A stretch of 64,000 nucleotides of DNA, from the NCBI RefSeq assembly GCF_003076755.1, contig NZ_QDKM01000001.1, positions 620,001-684,000 on the forward strand, given 5' to 3'. This document shows, one piece after another, positions 25,913 through 35,624 of this stretch. The stretch comes from Pararhodobacter oceanensis (GTDB lineage Bacteria > Pseudomonadota > Alphaproteobacteria > Rhodobacterales > Rhodobacteraceae). The notes beneath the pieces were generated by a model. It saw only the letters and a list, made by a program, of their open reading frames with translations. It was not told the DNA's origin and did not search any database. How positions within the stretch are numbered: the first letter of the stretch is position 1; every line of letters begins with the position of its first letter. Made by a program: the position numbers and the translations under genes.

Positions 25913-26056
25913 ATGGAGACGACAATGGGTAAAGGCGACAGTAAGCGCAGCAATAAAGAAGCCAAAAAGCCGAATAAGGCGGCGCCCAAGGTGCTGGCCA
26001 CGGCGAATTTCAACGCCGGTAAGGAGACCACCATCGGCGGCAAAAAGGTCAAATGA
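25913..26056 (+). CDS. 47-residue Lys-rich basic protein
   Basis: Short gene with a strong ribosome-binding site (GGAGG at 25901-25905, seven bases before the ATG). The product begins METTMGKGDSKRSNKEAKK and ends TIGGKKVK; eleven lysines and few acidic residues make it strongly basic. The MGKGD start recalls the small ribosomal protein bTHX, but the rest does not match it. A second ATG (MGKGD) lies four codons in, though the RBS spacing favours the first. A perfect hairpin follows 4 bases after the stop. Codon use and RBS support a real gene; a nucleic-acid or ribosome-associated role is only a guess. Confidence 0.65.
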   Translation: METTMGKGDSKRSNKEAKKPNKAAPKVLATANFNAGKETTIGGKKVK

Positions 26057-26060
26057 CCCC

Positions 26061-26087
26061 TAGGGTGCGCCCACAACGCGCACCCTA
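26061..26087. repeat. Perfect 10-bp hairpin of the GTAGGGTG family
   Basis: TAGGGTGCGC (26061-26070), a 7-base loop, GCGCACCCTA (26078-26087). It resembles the arms of the 25396-25467 element and probably ends or protects the small-protein transcript, although no T run follows. Confidence 0.7.
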
Positions 26088-26139
26088 AGCCATCGCCCAT
26101 CCGCGCCTATCACCCAACCGCCCCACAACCCGCGCCGCC

Positions 26140-26202
26140 CCCTCATCTGTCCAAAAATATCCTGGGGGTGAGGCCGCAGGCCGAGGGGGCAAAGCCCCCT
26201 TA
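26140..26202 (-). repeat. GATATTT/GGGGGC intergenic element, copy 1
   Basis: Reading the minus strand: GGGGGCTTTGCCCCC hairpin, then a GGCCTGCGGCC hairpin, then CCCCCAGGATATTTTTGG and ACAGATGAGG. The same order occurs at 31062, 39009 and (opposite orientation, partial) 57707. Confidence 0.7.
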
Positions 26203-26235
26203 CCCCAACCAACCCCCTCGCCCGGCGGACACGCC

Positions 26236-26367
26236 GGGCCGCGCCCGATCCTCCCCCCCGGGAGGGCGCATCGGCGATGGTGGTCGTCGCTCATGCGACA
26301 TCACTGCTTTTGAGCACAACGCATTGTGGCAACGCTGCACGCGCCCACCCAGGCTCGGGCGCGTCCC
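26236..26367 (+). repeat. MITE-like element, copy 6
   Basis: 132 bp, left end GGGCCGCGCCCGATCCT, right end AGGCTCGGGCGCGTCCC. The outer palindrome GCCCGGCGGACACGCCGGGC overlaps its left edge. Confidence 0.72.
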
Positions 26368-26423
26368 TCGCACCCATCGCCGTCATCAAGCGCTAAGCCA
26401 TTAAAATCGCGGGAAAACCCGTT

Positions 26424-28070
26424 TCAAACCAACCTACTCACCTCAACCGCCGCCTTCACAAAGCTGGCGAACAAAGGATGCGGGGCGAAGGGTTTGGATT
26501 TCAGCTCGGGGTGGAACTGCACGCCGATGAACCACGGGTGGCCCTGATGCTCGACGATCTCGGGCAGCTTGCCATCGGGTGACATCCCCGAGAATAACAG
26601 CCCCTTTTCCTCCAGCGCTTCGCGGTAAGTCAGATCGACCTCATAGCGGTGGCGGTGGCGCTCTTCAATGCGGGTGGTGCCGTAGACCTCGGCGACCTTC
26701 GAGCCCTCGCTCAGCACCGCGTCATAGGCGCCCAGACGCATGGTACCACCCTTGTCGTCGCCAACCTTGCGCTCGACCAGATGGTTGCCCTGCACCCATT
26801 CCTTGAGGTGATAGACAATCGGCGTAAACCGCCTGCCGCCCGCTTCATGGTCGAATTCCTCGGAGCCCGCATCGGCGATCCCGGCCAGATTGCGCGCCGC
26901 CTCGATCACCGCCATCTGCATGCCCAGACAAATCCCCAGATAGGGGATTTTCTTTTCGCGTGCCCATTGTGCGGCGCGGATCTTACCCTCGGTGCCGCGT
27001 TCGCCAAAGCCGCCGGGCACGAGGATCGCATGCAGCCCTTCCAGCATCGGCGAGGGATCCTCGGTCTCGAACACCTCGGAGTCCAGCCACTCGATCTTGA
27101 CCTTCACCCGATTCGCCATGCCGCCATGGGTCAGCGCCTCGGCGATGGACTTATAGGCGTCCTCAAGCTGGGTGTATTTGCCGATGATCGCAATCCGCAC
27201 CTCGCCCTCATTGGCGTGGGTCAGACGGTCCATCACATCCTCCCAGCGGGTCAGATTGGGCCGCGGCGCGGGGTTGATCCCGAAAGCATCGAGCACCGCC
27301 TGATCCAGCCCCGCCTGATGATAGGCCAGAGGCGCGCCGTAGATCGTCTTGAGGTCATAGGCGGGAATGACGGCATCGCGGCGCACATTGCAAAACAGCG
27401 CGATTTTCTCGCGTTCCTTCTCGGGGATCTGCTGCTCCGAGCGGCAGACCAGAACATCCGGCGCCAGACCGATGGATTGCAATTCCTTGACCGAATGCTG
27501 CGTCGGCTTGGTCTTTAATTCACCCGAGGCGGTCAGATAGGGCAGCAGCGTCAGATGCATCAGGATGCATTCCCCGCGCGGCTGCTCCTGGATGAACTGG
27601 CGGATCGCTTCAAAGAAGGGCAGCGCCTCGATATCGCCAACGGTGCCGCCGATCTCGCAGAGCATGAAATCGACCTCGTCTTCGCCGGTGCGCAGGAAGT
27701 CCTTGATTTCATTGGTGACATGCGGGATCACCTGAATCGTTTTGCCCAGATAATCGCCGCGCCGCTCTTTTTCCAACACATTGGTATAGATCCGCCCCGA
27801 GGAAATCGAATCCGTTTTCCGTGCCGGCACGCCGGTGAAACGCTCGTAATGGCCCAGATCAAGGTCAGTCTCGGCGCCGTCATCGGTGACAAACACCTCG
27901 CCATGTTCAAACGGCGACATCGTGCCGGGATCGACGTTCAGATAGGGGTCCAGCTTGCGCAGCCGCACGGTAAAGCCGCGGGCCTGCAACAATGCGCCCA
28001 GCGCCGCCGAAGCCAGCCCCTTGCCCAAGCTCGAGACCACCCCGCCGGTGATAAATACGTAGCGCGCCAT
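26424..28070 (-). CDS. pyrG: CTP synthase
   Basis: 548 residues, full length. Makes CTP from UTP, ATP and glutamine. The N-terminal amidoligase domain starts [20 protein letters not shown], with the [11 protein letters not shown] motif; the C-terminal class I glutamine amidotransferase has the nucleophile cysteine in GICLGMQ and the catalytic His-Glu in VQFHPEL. secG lies 156 bp upstream on the same strand, a common order in this group. Confidence 0.97.
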   Translation of the reverse strand: MARYVFITGGVVSSLGKGLASAALGALLQARGFTVRLRKLDPYLNVDPGTMSPFEHGEVFVTDDGAETDLDLGHYERFTGVPARKTDSISSGRIYTNVLEKERRGDYLGKTIQVIPHVTNEIKDFLRTGEDEVDFMLCEIGGTVGDIEALPFFEAIRQFIQEQPRGECILMHLTLLPYLTASGELKTKPTQHSVKELQSIGLAPDVLVCRSEQQIPEKEREKIALFCNVRRDAVIPAYDLKTIYGAPLAYHQAGLDQAVLDAFGINPAPRPNLTRWEDVMDRLTHANEGEVRIAIIGKYTQLEDAYKSIAEALTHGGMANRVKVKIEWLDSEVFETEDPSPMLEGLHAILVPGGFGERGTEGKIRAAQWAREKKIPYLGICLGMQMAVIEAARNLAGIADAGSEEFDHEAGGRRFTPIVYHLKEWVQGNHLVERKVGDDKGGTMRLGAYDAVLSEGSKVAEVYGTTRIEERHRHRYEVDLTYREALEEKGLLFSGMSPDGKLPEIVEHQGHPWFIGVQFHPELKSKPFAPHPLFASFVKAAVEVSRLV

Positions 28071-28226
28071 GCCGGAAAACCCCCGTGTTTGTCGCTGTCA
28101 CATACAGCGGTTCACGGGATGCGAGCTATAGCTCAATCCCGCAGGTTCCGCAATACGGACGCAACATGCTCTGCGTTCACGGGGCCAATATCGTCAAATA
28201 TCGGACCCCGACTTTTCAATGTTAAA

Positions 28227-28583
28227 TCAGTCCTGCCGCGGTGGCAGCAGCGGGCTGTCGCCAGCGGGCGGCAGCTGCACATCGGGCAGCGGCACGCTGG
28301 GCGTCGCCGTGTCCGAGGTGGCGGGCGCAGTGCCCAGCCGGTCGAGAACCGAGGATTCCGAGCTCATCGAGGCGCCGATCACCGTCAGGGCAATCGAGGT
28401 GCAGATGAACGCAATCGCAAAACCCCAGGTCAATTTGGCCAATCCGGTCAGCGGCGGACGCCCTGCCTGCGGGCCCATACCGCCACCAATGCCCAAGCCG
28501 CCACCCTCGGAGCGCTGCAACAGCACCACGCCAATCAGCGAGAGCGCCAATAGAAGGTGAATAACGAGGACAACATTCTGCAT
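28227..28583 (-). CDS. secG: Preprotein translocase subunit SecG
   Basis: 118 residues with two transmembrane helices (about 3-22 and 52-72) separated by the conserved LLQRSEGGGLGIGGG loop. SecG forms the SecYEG channel with SecY and SecE. The C-terminal tail (about 45 residues, Pro/Ser-rich) is longer than in E. coli and typical of alphaproteobacteria. Lies upstream of pyrG on the same strand. Confidence 0.93.
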   Translation of the reverse strand: MQNVVLVIHLLLALSLIGVVLLQRSEGGGLGIGGGMGPQAGRPPLTGLAKLTWGFAIAFICTSIALTVIGASMSSESSVLDRLGTAPATSDTATPSVPLPDVQLPPAGDSPLLPPRQD

Positions 28584-28862
28584 GGGACGGCCTTTGAAAC
28601 GGTTCGGGACTATCTATGCGGTGGCGTTCAGGGGTGCAAGCCCTTGGGTCAGGGGATTTGCCCGCGATTTACGCTCGTTTTGCCCGCGATCAGCCCGCAG
28701 GCGCGGTTTTCCCCCGCAAACACGGGTTTATGCGGCGCTAAACTTGGCCGCATGCAGCGGGTGCGCGCACCTGCCCCCGGCTCAGGTCCAAGCCCCCGCG
28801 TGGCAAGCGAATCCAGCAGGCGCACCCTCAAACGCCAAGCCGCGCCGCCCTAAATGCCCCGC

Positions 28863-29261
28863 TTAGCCCTCATCGACATCGTCAATATCCACCTGCCCGC
28901 TGATTCGCCGCCGCAAGATCGACCACGACAGCCCGATCCCCAGCACCAAAGACGCCAGCAATATCCCCAGCCATTGGTTGACCTCGGAATTGCCGCTCTC
29001 CAGCCAGCCCCAATCGACCAGCACCCAGATCAGCGCCGCAAACACCGCGATCACCAGCGCCATGCCAATCGGCCCGATCGAACGCAAGGTCGCGCGCAGA
29101 TAGATGATATAGACCACCAAGAGCACCAATCCGCCCAGAAGTGTCAGCGGCATCTGGCTTTCGTAGTTCTCCAGCGCCCAGCGGCTGTAGTTCCATTCAC
29201 TCGGGTTCCAAGTGGCGGCCAAAAGGACAAAGGCGATCAGCCAGCGGATCACAAAGGACAT
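28863..29261 (-). CDS. Four-helix membrane protein, DUF6524-like
   Basis: 132 residues with an N-terminal helix containing the conserved SFVIRWLIAFVLLAATWNPS, then three more helices (about 37-56, 65-85 and 95-113) and an acidic tail (DIDDVDEG). The SFVxRWxxAFxLLxxTWNPS opening is typical of a small inner-membrane family annotated DUF6524 in proteobacteria. The start at 29261 has GGAG six bases upstream; the longer frame runs into the purA promoter region. Divergent from purA. Function unknown. Confidence 0.75.
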   Translation of the reverse strand: MSFVIRWLIAFVLLAATWNPSEWNYSRWALENYESQMPLTLLGGLVLLVVYIIYLRATLRSIGPIGMALVIAVFAALIWVLVDWGWLESGNSEVNQWLGILLASLVLGIGLSWSILRRRISGQVDIDDVDEG

Positions 29262-29460
29262 CGGGCACTCCTTACCAACTCTATATCCCTTCAAACCAAG
29301 CCAGACCCCGCCTGTCCAGCACACAATCGCGCGCCTCTTTCCGCCTTTGCAGCCTCCTTTCACCGGCCCCTGCGTCAAACTGCAGCCAAAAGAGGAGTTT
29401 CACAGCCGCGCAGAGACCGCTATAGAGCGCATGGTTTGAACCAATGCAGGATCTAGCAAT

Positions 29461-30756
29461 ATGGCCAATGTGGTTGTCGTGGGCGCTCAATGGGGCGACG
29501 AAGGCAAGGGCAAGATTGTCGACTGGCTCTCGGAGCGCGCGGATGTCATCGCGCGGTTTCAGGGCGGTCATAACGCGGGCCATACGCTGGTCATCGACGG
29601 CGAGGTGTTCAAACTGAACGCGCTGCCCTCGGGCGTGGTGCGCGGCGGCAAATTGTCGGTGATCGGCAATGGTGTCGTGCTTGATCCTTGGCATTTGATC
29701 AAAGAAATCACCGCCATCCGCCAGCAGGGTGTCACCATCACCCCCGAGACGCTGATGATCGCCGAGAACACGCCGCTGATCCTGCCGATCCACGGTGAGT
29801 TGGACCGCGCCCGTGAAGAAGCCGCCAGCAAGGGCACCAAGATCGGCACCACCGGTCGCGGCATTGGCCCCTGCTATGAAGATAAAGTCGGCCGCCGCGC
29901 CATTCGCGTCGCCGATCTCGCCGATAAGGCCACGCTCGAAGCCCGCGTTGACCGCGCGCTGCAGCACCATGACCCCTTGCGCAAGGGGCTCGGCATTGCC
30001 CCCGTGGACCGCGACGCGCTGGTCGCCGCGCTTTTGGAGATCGCGCCGCAGATCCTCGAATACGCCGGTCCGGTGTGGAAGGTGATGAACGAAAAGCGCC
30101 GCGCCGGTAAGCGTATCCTGTTTGAAGGCGCGCAGGGCGCTTTGCTGGATATCGACTTTGGCACCTATCCTTTCGTGACCTCCTCGAATGTGATCGCCGG
30201 TCAGGCCGCCACCGGTGTCGGTGTTGGCCCCGGGGCGATTGATTTCGTGCTTGGCATCGTCAAAGCCTATACCACCCGCGTCGGCGAAGGCCCCTTCCCG
30301 ACCGAACTGGCTGACGCCGATGGCCAGCGTCTGGGCGAGCGTGGCCGCGAATTCGGCACCGTCACCGGTCGCCAGCGCCGCTGCGGCTGGTTCGACGCGG
30401 TGCTGGTGCGCCAGACCTGCGCCACCTCGGGGGTCAACGGCATCTCCTTGACCAAACTTGATGTGCTCGACGGTTTCGAGACGCTGAAAATCTGCACCGG
30501 CTATGAGCTGGACGGCGAGCGTCTCGACTATCTGCCGATTGCCGCCGATCTTCAGGCGCGCTGCACGCCGATCTATGAGGAAATGCCCGGCTGGTCGGAA
30601 TCGACCGAAGGCGCGCGCTCGTGGAACGAACTGCCGGCCAATGCGGTGAAATATGTGCGCCGGATCGAGGAATTGATTCAATGCCCCGTGGCGATGCTCT
30701 CGACCAGCCCCGAGCGTGACGACACCATCCTCGTCACCGATCCCTTCGAGGATTAA
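29461..30756 (+). CDS. purA: Adenylosuccinate synthetase
   Basis: 431 residues, full length. GTP-dependent condensation of IMP and aspartate, the first committed step to AMP. The GTP-binding P-loop is WGDEGKGK (residues 12-19) with the catalytic Asp; GHNAGHT, the [13 protein letters not shown] region and the guanine-binding TKLDVLDG are present. Six bases separate its stop from the DUF2842 gene, so the two are an operon. Confidence 0.97.
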   Translation: MANVVVVGAQWGDEGKGKIVDWLSERADVIARFQGGHNAGHTLVIDGEVFKLNALPSGVVRGGKLSVIGNGVVLDPWHLIKEITAIRQQGVTITPETLMIAENTPLILPIHGELDRAREEAASKGTKIGTTGRGIGPCYEDKVGRRAIRVADLADKATLEARVDRALQHHDPLRKGLGIAPVDRDALVAALLEIAPQILEYAGPVWKVMNEKRRAGKRILFEGAQGALLDIDFGTYPFVTSSNVIAGQAATGVGVGPGAIDFVLGIVKAYTTRVGEGPFPTELADADGQRLGERGREFGTVTGRQRRCGWFDAVLVRQTCATSGVNGISLTKLDVLDGFETLKICTGYELDGERLDYLPIAADLQARCTPIYEEMPGWSESTEGARSWNELPANAVKYVRRIEELIQCPVAMLSTSPERDDTILVTDPFED

Positions 30757-30762
30757 GCGCGC

Positions 30763-30990
30763 ATGGCCCTGTCGCATAAAGCCCGCAAACGCTGGACCCT
30801 GCTCGCGCTCTGCGTCGGCATGCCGCTCTATATCGTCGCTGCGGTGACGCTGGTCGGCTGGCTGCCGCGCATGCATGTGCTGGTGGAACTGCTGCTCTAT
30901 GTGGTGCTGGGCATCGTGTGGATCTTCCCCCTCAAACCCCTGATCCGCGGCGTCGGCAAACCCGACCCCGAAGCAGAGGTTGAGGAGTAA
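30763..30990 (+). CDS. DUF2842 membrane protein
   Basis: 75 residues with two transmembrane helices (about 12-33 and 40-58). The sequence HKARKRWTLLALCVGMPLYI and the FPLKPLIRGVGKPDP end fit DUF2842, a small alphaproteobacterial family of unknown function. It follows purA by 6 bases and is closed by a terminator, so it is the second gene of the purA operon. Confidence 0.85.
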   Translation: MALSHKARKRWTLLALCVGMPLYIVAAVTLVGWLPRMHVLVELLLYVVLGIVWIFPLKPLIRGVGKPDPEAEVEE

Positions 30991-30998
30991 CCCCCCAA

Positions 30999-31025
30999 AC
31001 GGCGCCACCTCAGGCGCCGTTTTTC
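30999..31025 (+). terminator. Rho-independent terminator of the purA-DUF2842 operon
   Basis: ACGGCGCC, loop ACCTCA, GGCGCCGT, then TTTT, starting 9 bases after the stop. Confidence 0.88.
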
Positions 31026-31061
31026 ATCGCAGATTACACCTCCAACGCCCCCCCACGCCCC

Positions 31062-31125
31062 GCCCCCTCATCTGTCCATAAATATCCCGGGGGTGAGGCC
31101 ACAGGCCGAGGGGGCAGCGCCCCCT
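31062..31125 (-). repeat. GATATTT/GGGGGC intergenic element, copy 2
   Basis: On the minus strand: GGGGGCGCTGCCCCC hairpin, CGGCCTGTGGCC, CCCCCGGGATATTTATGG and ACAGATGAGG, matching copy 1 with few changes. Confidence 0.7.
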
Positions 31126-31159
31126 ACTTCTAGCGTGGTGACCACAAACATCACACGAA

Positions 31160-31205
31160 GGGCCGCGCCCGACCCGGGGTGCCCCGTGCCAGACAGGTGA
31201 TCGGT
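31160..31205 (+). repeat. MITE-like end fragment
   Basis: GGGCCGCGCCCGACCC at 31160-31175 followed by CGGGGTGCCCCGTGCCAGAC, the same flank that follows copy 7 at 31394. It appears to be the remains of another copy. Confidence 0.5.
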
Positions 31206-31263
31206 TGTGGCCACCCAACCTGGAGATGACTGTTATAGAAGTGAGCTTAATGCAAAGCACAAA

Positions 31264-31394
31264 GGGCCGCGCCCGACCCTGGGTGGGCGTTCCAAAGCCA
31301 TGAACGAAGCATGGCACCCGAAAGCATTCATGGCGGTTGCGCAGCGAAAAACATCGCCAAGGCGCCCTCCCGGGGGGAGGGTCGGGCGCGGCCC
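31264..31394 (-). repeat. MITE-like element, copy 7 (inverted)
   Basis: 131 bp, ends GGGCCGCGCCCGACCCT and AGGGTCGGGCGCGGCCC. The CCCTCCC/GGGAGGG hairpin is at the right, so this copy is in the opposite orientation to the others. Confidence 0.75.
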
Positions 31395-31488
31395 GGGGTG
31401 ACCCCGTGCCAGACGGCTGATCAGAGGTGTTCCCCTATACCGACGCTACCGGTTCAACGCACCGCACACCCGCCGCCAGCCCAGCGCC

Positions 31489-31797
31489 TTAACTATACCG
31501 TTTCCAGGTTTCCATCTCGATCGCCATCCGGGTTTGCAGGGCGGAAATCTCGGTCTGGATCGCCCGCCGCTCGTCGGGGTCGGTCGCCGCCGCCAGCCGC
31601 GCCTGCGCCTCGGCGATCTTCGCCCGCATCGCGCCAAAGGGCGTCATCGCGCCGCTCTCGGCGAAGGTATGGGCGAAGGGATCGGTGTTCAGACGGCTGC
31701 TCTCGATCGGCTTGCCGGCCCCCGGCAGATCATCCAGATCGCCATTGCTCTGCGCGTGCTTGAACGCCCTATCAAGGATCGATTCGAACATCTCCAC
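31489..31797 (-). CDS. DnaJC28-like DUF1992 domain protein
   Basis: 102 residues of the DUF1992 family (the conserved domain of DnaJ homolog subfamily C member 28). The signature GDLDDLPGAGKPIE is at residues 19-32, followed by helices. Bacterial members stand alone without a J domain; function unknown. Convergent with the DUF2842 gene. The start is MEMFESILDRAF; an ATG two codons later is possible. Confidence 0.85.
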   Translation of the reverse strand: MEMFESILDRAFKHAQSNGDLDDLPGAGKPIESSRLNTDPFAHTFAESGAMTPFGAMRAKIAEAQARLAAATDPDERRAIQTEISALQTRMAIEMETWKRYS

Positions 31798-31957
31798 ATC
31801 CCCTTGCTTGCCACAAATCGCACGGCCAACACCGTCCCCCTCTAGCTAGGAAACCCGCCGTTGAATTGCAACGCGGCATACCCTCCACCGCGCGAAACCG
31901 CGCCGAGGCCGAAGCCCCGAGGCTTGCACAGGCCCGCCCAATACGGGACACTGCAGC

Positions 31958-32314
31958 ATGACAGCGCCCAAGGACCACGACGCCTATATCGCCGCCGCGC
32001 CCGAGCCGCTGCGCCCGCTTCTGGCCGACCTGCGCGCGCAGCTTGCCAGAACCCTGCCCGACGCCGAAGAGATCATCGCCTATAACATGCCCGGTTTCGG
32101 CTTTGGCAAAACCGTCATCGCGGGCTATGCGGCGTTCAGCAAGCAATGCGGTCTCTACCTGTCCAATGCCGCGATTGCCGCCCATGCCGATGAGATTGCC
32201 GCCAGCGGGCTCAAGGCAACCAAGACCGGCGTGACCTTCTCACCCGCCAAGCCGATCCCGGATGCCCTTGTCGCTAAACTCGCGCTGTCGAGCCGCAAGG
32301 CGCTGGGTCTCTAA
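31958..32314 (+). CDS. DUF1801 (YdhG-like) domain protein
   Basis: 118 residues of the DUF1801/YdhG-like fold, with ETLP-type beginning seen as LPDAEEIIAYNMPGF (about 29-43), then aromatic pocket residues and a GLKATKTGVTFSPAKPIP segment typical of the family's C-terminal half. Some relatives bind iron or frataxin-like partners; most are uncharacterised. Preceded by a 160-bp divergent region and followed by the terminator hairpin at 32332-32360. Confidence 0.82.
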   Translation: MTAPKDHDAYIAAAPEPLRPLLADLRAQLARTLPDAEEIIAYNMPGFGFGKTVIAGYAAFSKQCGLYLSNAAIAAHADEIAASGLKATKTGVTFSPAKPIPDALVAKLALSSRKALGL

Positions 32315-32331
32315 CCCCCTCAGCCCCCATG

Positions 32332-32360
32332 CAAAAACGGCGCCCCGAGAGGCGCCGTTC
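32332..32360. terminator. Bidirectional terminator between convergent genes
   Basis: ACGGCGCC (32337-32344) and GGCGCCGT (32351-32358) with loop CCGAGA. The minus-strand side ends in TTTTTG, so it serves best for the 1033-residue gene; the plus side has only TTC. Confidence 0.8.
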
Positions 32361-32384
32361 TGCGGGCCCCAACCCATATTCACA

Positions 32385-35300
32385 TCAGGCCGATTGTTTG
32401 AACGCCCGCGCCTGTTCGCCGAACTCCGAATCACTCGCCAGTTGGAACTGGCCGCGGCGCGCGCGCAGGATCGTGCCTTCGCGCATCAACAGCCCGAAGG
32501 TGCGCAGCATATTCTCGCGGCTGCGGGTGATCGGCAGCGCCGTCGAGGCGACCAGCCGCATCACCTGCGGGCGGGTGAATTCGGCGACACCGTCTATATG
32601 GGTGACATAGGCGGCGGCGGCTTCGGTCAGCTCGGCCAGCGTGGTCAGGTTCAGCGGCGTGGCGAAATCCTCGAACCCGCGACCGGCGGCGGCGGCGGGG
32701 GCCGGCGCGTCCTCGTCGTAAAGTTCCTCCATCGCCAGCGCACCGGTGTTGATCCGGCGCGGGCGCACGATCTCGACGACCTCGGGCCGGTCGATGCGCT
32801 GCTCGGAGACCAGCACCAAGGGCGGTTGGGCATTGCGCGGGCGCGCGGTGCGATGGGCGCTGGGGCGCGTCGGACGCACCGGCTGGCCATTGTCAGCGGC
32901 GGCCTCGCTGCCACGCGGGCGCACGCTTTGCTCGAGATCGGCGCGGTAGCGGGCAATCTCGCGTTCCTCTTCCTCTTGCAGGCTGCGCGGACCGCTGGCC
33001 TCCTCTTCGGCGCGGGTCGCAACCACGGCGGCCTTGAGATGCGAGATCGTTGACTGGCGGCGCTGCGCCTCGGCGGTCGAGAGCTCCGAATCAGCCTGCG
33101 AATTCAGCCGGTCAACCGAGGCATCCGCCGCCTCGTCGCGCAGCATCGCGCGGCGGCGGCGCTCGGCGTGGCGCATCACTTCCGCGTCACGCTCGACGGC
33201 GGTGAGTTCGGCCAGCAATTCCGCCTCTTCATCACCGGGCAATCCGGTATCGCCCAGCGCCTGCGCGACACGGGCCTGCAAAGCGGCCTCGTCGATGGGC
33301 GCCGGCTCTTGGTCCATGTCATCCGCGGCAGGGCCCTCGGCCTCGCTTGGCGCAGCCTCATAAGCGGGCGCCTCATCGTCATACTCTGCGCGATACTCGG
33401 CATGATCCTCTGCGGTATCATCCTGTTCCGCATCATCCTGTTCCGCATCATCGCGGGCCACATCCCCGCGCGTCGGATGCGCCGTCACGGTCTGCGCCAC
33501 GGCAGCCTGCACCTCGGCCTCTGGCGTATGCGGAACCGTCACCGCATCGGAGGCTTCGCTATCCTCATCGGCCAGTTCATCGGCCAATTCATCCTCGGAA
33601 TAGGCCGCCATCGCCGCGCGCACCGAATCTGCAGCGGTCTGATCCGCTGCAGACTGATCCGCCCCCGATTGATCCGCTGCCGCTTCCGGCCGCGGCTGCA
33701 TGGCCCGCGTCGCCGCCAGAGCCGCAGCCCCCGCGATCCCTGCCGAGACCGCCGCCAAAGCCGCGCTGTCGCTATCGGTATCGGTCTCTGTCTCGGTTGC
33801 CGTCGCCTGCTGTGGCGCCGGTGGCCGCACCACGACCACCCGCCGGTTGGGCCGGTCCTGCGTGGCAAACGGCGCGGGCTCAGGCGCAGCCGCCTCGGCC
33901 TCGGCCCGGATCCGCGCCTCAACCTCCGCCCGCTCCGCTGCCAAACGCTCCGCCTCAGCCCTTTCGGCTTCCTCCGCCGCCAGACGCTCAGCCTCAACCC
34001 GCGCAGCTTCCTCAGCCGCCAGACGCTCAGCCTCAGCCCGCTCGGCCTCTTCTGCCGCCAAACGCTCGGCTTCAGCACGCTCGGCCTCTTCCGCCGCCAG
34101 ACGCTCAGTTTCCGCGCGCTCAGCTTCCTCAGCAGCCAGACGCTCCGCCTCAGCCCGCTCGGCCTCTTCAGCCGCCAGACGCTCAGCCTCCGCCCGTTCG
34201 GCTTCCTCAGCCGCCAAACGCTCCGCTTCCGCCCGCGCAGCTTCCTCAGCCGCCAGTCGCTCAGCCTCAGCCCGCTCAGCTTCCTCAGCCGCCAGTCGCA
34301 CCGCCTCGGCCCGCGCAGCTTCCTCAGCCGCCAGCCTCTCCGCCTCAGCCCGCTCAGCCTCCTCAGCCGCCAGTCGCTCAGCCTCCGCCCGTTCGGCCTC
34401 TTCCGCCGCCAGACGCTCTGCCTCAGCCCGCTCGGCTTCTTCCGCCGCCAGACGCTCGGCTTCCGCGCGCTCAGCCTCTTCAGCCGCCAGACGCTCGGCT
34501 TCGGCGATCTCCGCATCTTCGGCGGCCTGTCGCGCCGCTTCGGCGCGTTCCGCCTCAGCCACCGCCAGACGCTCGGCCTCCGCTTCAGTCGCTGCAGCCT
34601 CCGCCGCTTCAGCCTCTGCCTCTTCGGCCCGCGTCTCTTCGGCCTCCGCCGCTTCGGTCTCCGCCTCTACGGCCTGCTCATCGGTGTCGCTGATGCTGTT
34701 ACCGGCAGGGCTCAAGACCTCCGCCGACAGCCGGTCATCGCTGGCCGCAATCTCCTCGTCCTCGGCCTCGTCAAAGGCGCGCACCTGTGCCACGGCGGCG
34801 CGGATACGCTGCAATTTCGCGGTGATCCCCGAAAGTTCGGGCCCGTCGATGCTGCTCACCGGCGTGTCACCGGCGCTATCGGTCAGCGGCGAGGCCGCCA
34901 TCGCCGCCTGCACCCGCGCGCCGACATCCAGCGGCGCCAGCGGCGCGGCAGGGTCAGCGGAATCAGCAGAAGCACCGGCATGATCTGCAGGCGTATCTTG
35001 GGGAGCCGGATCTTGAGCAACAGATTCGGGCGTGTCAGCTGCTTGAGCAGCAGGGTCAACGGCAGGTTCCGGCAGCACAGGCTCTTGCGCAGTCTGGGGG
35101 GACACCTCCTGCGCGTGATCCTCTGTCTGATTTTGGGGGGCCTGATTTTGGGGCGCCTCACCTTGGGGCGCCGCCTGCGCAGCACCCGCCATACCGGCAG
35201 CCGCATCAACTCCGGCGTCTCCTTCGGCCCCGATTTGTGGCCGCAGAATCACCCCGTTGTCCTGAATCTTCGCTTCCACCCGGCGCTTGATCTCGCGCTC

Positions 35301-35486
35301 GGCAATCCGGTGCAGCATCTCGGCATCCGGCGTCGGTGGTTCGGCCCCGAAATAACGGTCCTCGGCAGCAAGATCACGGAAATACTCCGCGATCGCCTTC
35401 ATCGTGCTGAACGGTTCGTCAAACCCTTCCAACGTGCAGGAAAAAGTGCCGTAAGACACCGTCAGTATTTTGCTCGGACCGACCAT
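32385..35486 (-). CDS. Large Ala/Glu-rich repeat protein with conserved ends
   Basis: 1033 residues. The N-terminal 75 residues ([40 protein letters not shown]) and the C-terminal 90 ([32 protein letters not shown]) look like folded domains; the latter reads as a winged-helix-like unit. Between them is low-complexity sequence with fourteen near-identical 13-residue units [13 protein letters not shown] (about 329-510, bases 33957-34502), predicted to be a very long charged alpha helix, followed by an acidic Ala/Glu region and a final Arg-rich linker. No signal peptide. Databases give relatives chemotaxis or lipoprotein names that nothing here supports. Function unknown; a scaffold or chromosome/envelope linker is plausible. 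Confidence 0.8.
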   Translation of the reverse strand: MVGPSKILTVSYGTFSCTLEGFDEPFSTMKAIAEYFRDLAAEDRYFGAEPPTPDAEMLHRIAEREIKRRVEAKIQDNGVILRPQIGAEGDAGVDAAAGMAGAAQAAPQGEAPQNQAPQNQTEDHAQEVSPQTAQEPVLPEPAVDPAAQAADTPESVAQDPAPQDTPADHAGASADSADPAAPLAPLDVGARVQAAMAASPLTDSAGDTPVSSIDGPELSGITAKLQRIRAAVAQVRAFDEAEDEEIAASDDRLSAEVLSPAGNSISDTDEQAVEAETEAAEAEETRAEEAEAEAAEAAATEAEAERLAVAEAERAEAARQAAEDAEIAEAERLAAEEAERAEAERLAAEEAERAEAERLAAEEAERAEAERLAAEEAERAEAERLAAEEAARAEAVRLAAEEAERAEAERLAAEEAARAEAERLAAEEAERAEAERLAAEEAERAEAERLAAEEAERAETERLAAEEAERAEAERLAAEEAERAEAERLAAEEAARVEAERLAAEEAERAEAERLAAERAEVEARIRAEAEAAAPEPAPFATQDRPNRRVVVVRPPAPQQATATETETDTDSDSAALAAVSAGIAGAAALAATRAMQPRPEAAADQSGADQSAADQTAADSVRAAMAAYSEDELADELADEDSEASDAVTVPHTPEAEVQAAVAQTVTAHPTRGDVARDDAEQDDAEQDDTAEDHAEYRAEYDDEAPAYEAAPSEAEGPAADDMDQEPAPIDEAALQARVAQALGDTGLPGDEEAELLAELTAVERDAEVMRHAERRRRAMLRDEAADASVDRLNSQADSELSTAEAQRRQSTISHLKAAVVATRAEEEASGPRSLQEEEEREIARYRADLEQSVRPRGSEAAADNGQPVRPTRPSAHRTARPRNAQPPLVLVSEQRIDRPEVVEIVRPRRINTGALAMEELYDEDAPAPAAAAGRGFEDFATPLNLTTLAELTEAAAAYVTHIDGVAEFTRPQVMRLVASTALPITRSRENMLRTFGLLMREGTILRARRGQFQLASDSEFGEQARAFKQSA
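33957..34502 (-). repeat. Fourteen tandem 39-bp repeats inside a gene
   Basis: In-frame 39-bp units, each coding [13 protein letters not shown] or a one- to two-residue variant, with a degenerate fifteenth unit below 33957 and two decayed units above 34502. The units differ mostly at silent positions, which argues for purifying selection on the protein after an old expansion, with possible continuing length change. Confidence 0.85.
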
Positions 35487-35624
35487 AACGTTTACGTCCC
35501 CTCATGCTACTCGTGCTCGACACTGTCAGGTTCAGGGTGCGCTTGTATGAAAACTGCAAGGTATTTGTTTGATAGGATTGTGGCCAACCTTGCAACTCAC
35601 TGCCTCAATTGACAGATAAACCAT

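Larger units (their letters stand above)
26057..26423. other. Gene-free region with three repeats
   Basis: 367 bp between the small basic protein gene and the pyrG stop. It is filled by the TAGGGTGCGC hairpin (26061-26087), a GATATTT/GGGGGC element (26140-26202) and MITE-like copy 6 (26236-26367). Confidence 0.7.
30991..31488. other. Gene-free region with terminator and repeats
   Basis: About 500 bp between convergent genes. It holds the purA-operon terminator, a GATATTT/GGGGGC element, a MITE-like end fragment (31160-31205) and the inverted MITE-like copy 7 (31264-31394). Nothing else is recognised. Confidence 0.7.

Noticed and set aside
28584-28862. tRNA gene upstream of secG
   Set aside because: GGTTCGGG was noticed, but no acceptor stem or anticodon arm can be built around it.
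29281-31008. 575-codon frame antisense to purA
   Set aside because: PurA is full-length and conserved; the antisense frame is a compositional shadow.
33347-34983. Two more long plus-strand frames over the repeat array (Pro/Gln-rich and Ala/Ser-rich)
   Set aside because: Same cause: a repeat unit whose length is a multiple of three keeps several frames free of stops.
33168-35612. 814-codon open frame on the plus strand, opposite the 1033-residue gene
   Set aside because: It is the antisense of the 39-bp repeat array. Its product is a monotonous Leu/Ser/Arg/Gln repeat, there is no ribosome-binding site, and the minus-strand frame has conserved terminal domains.
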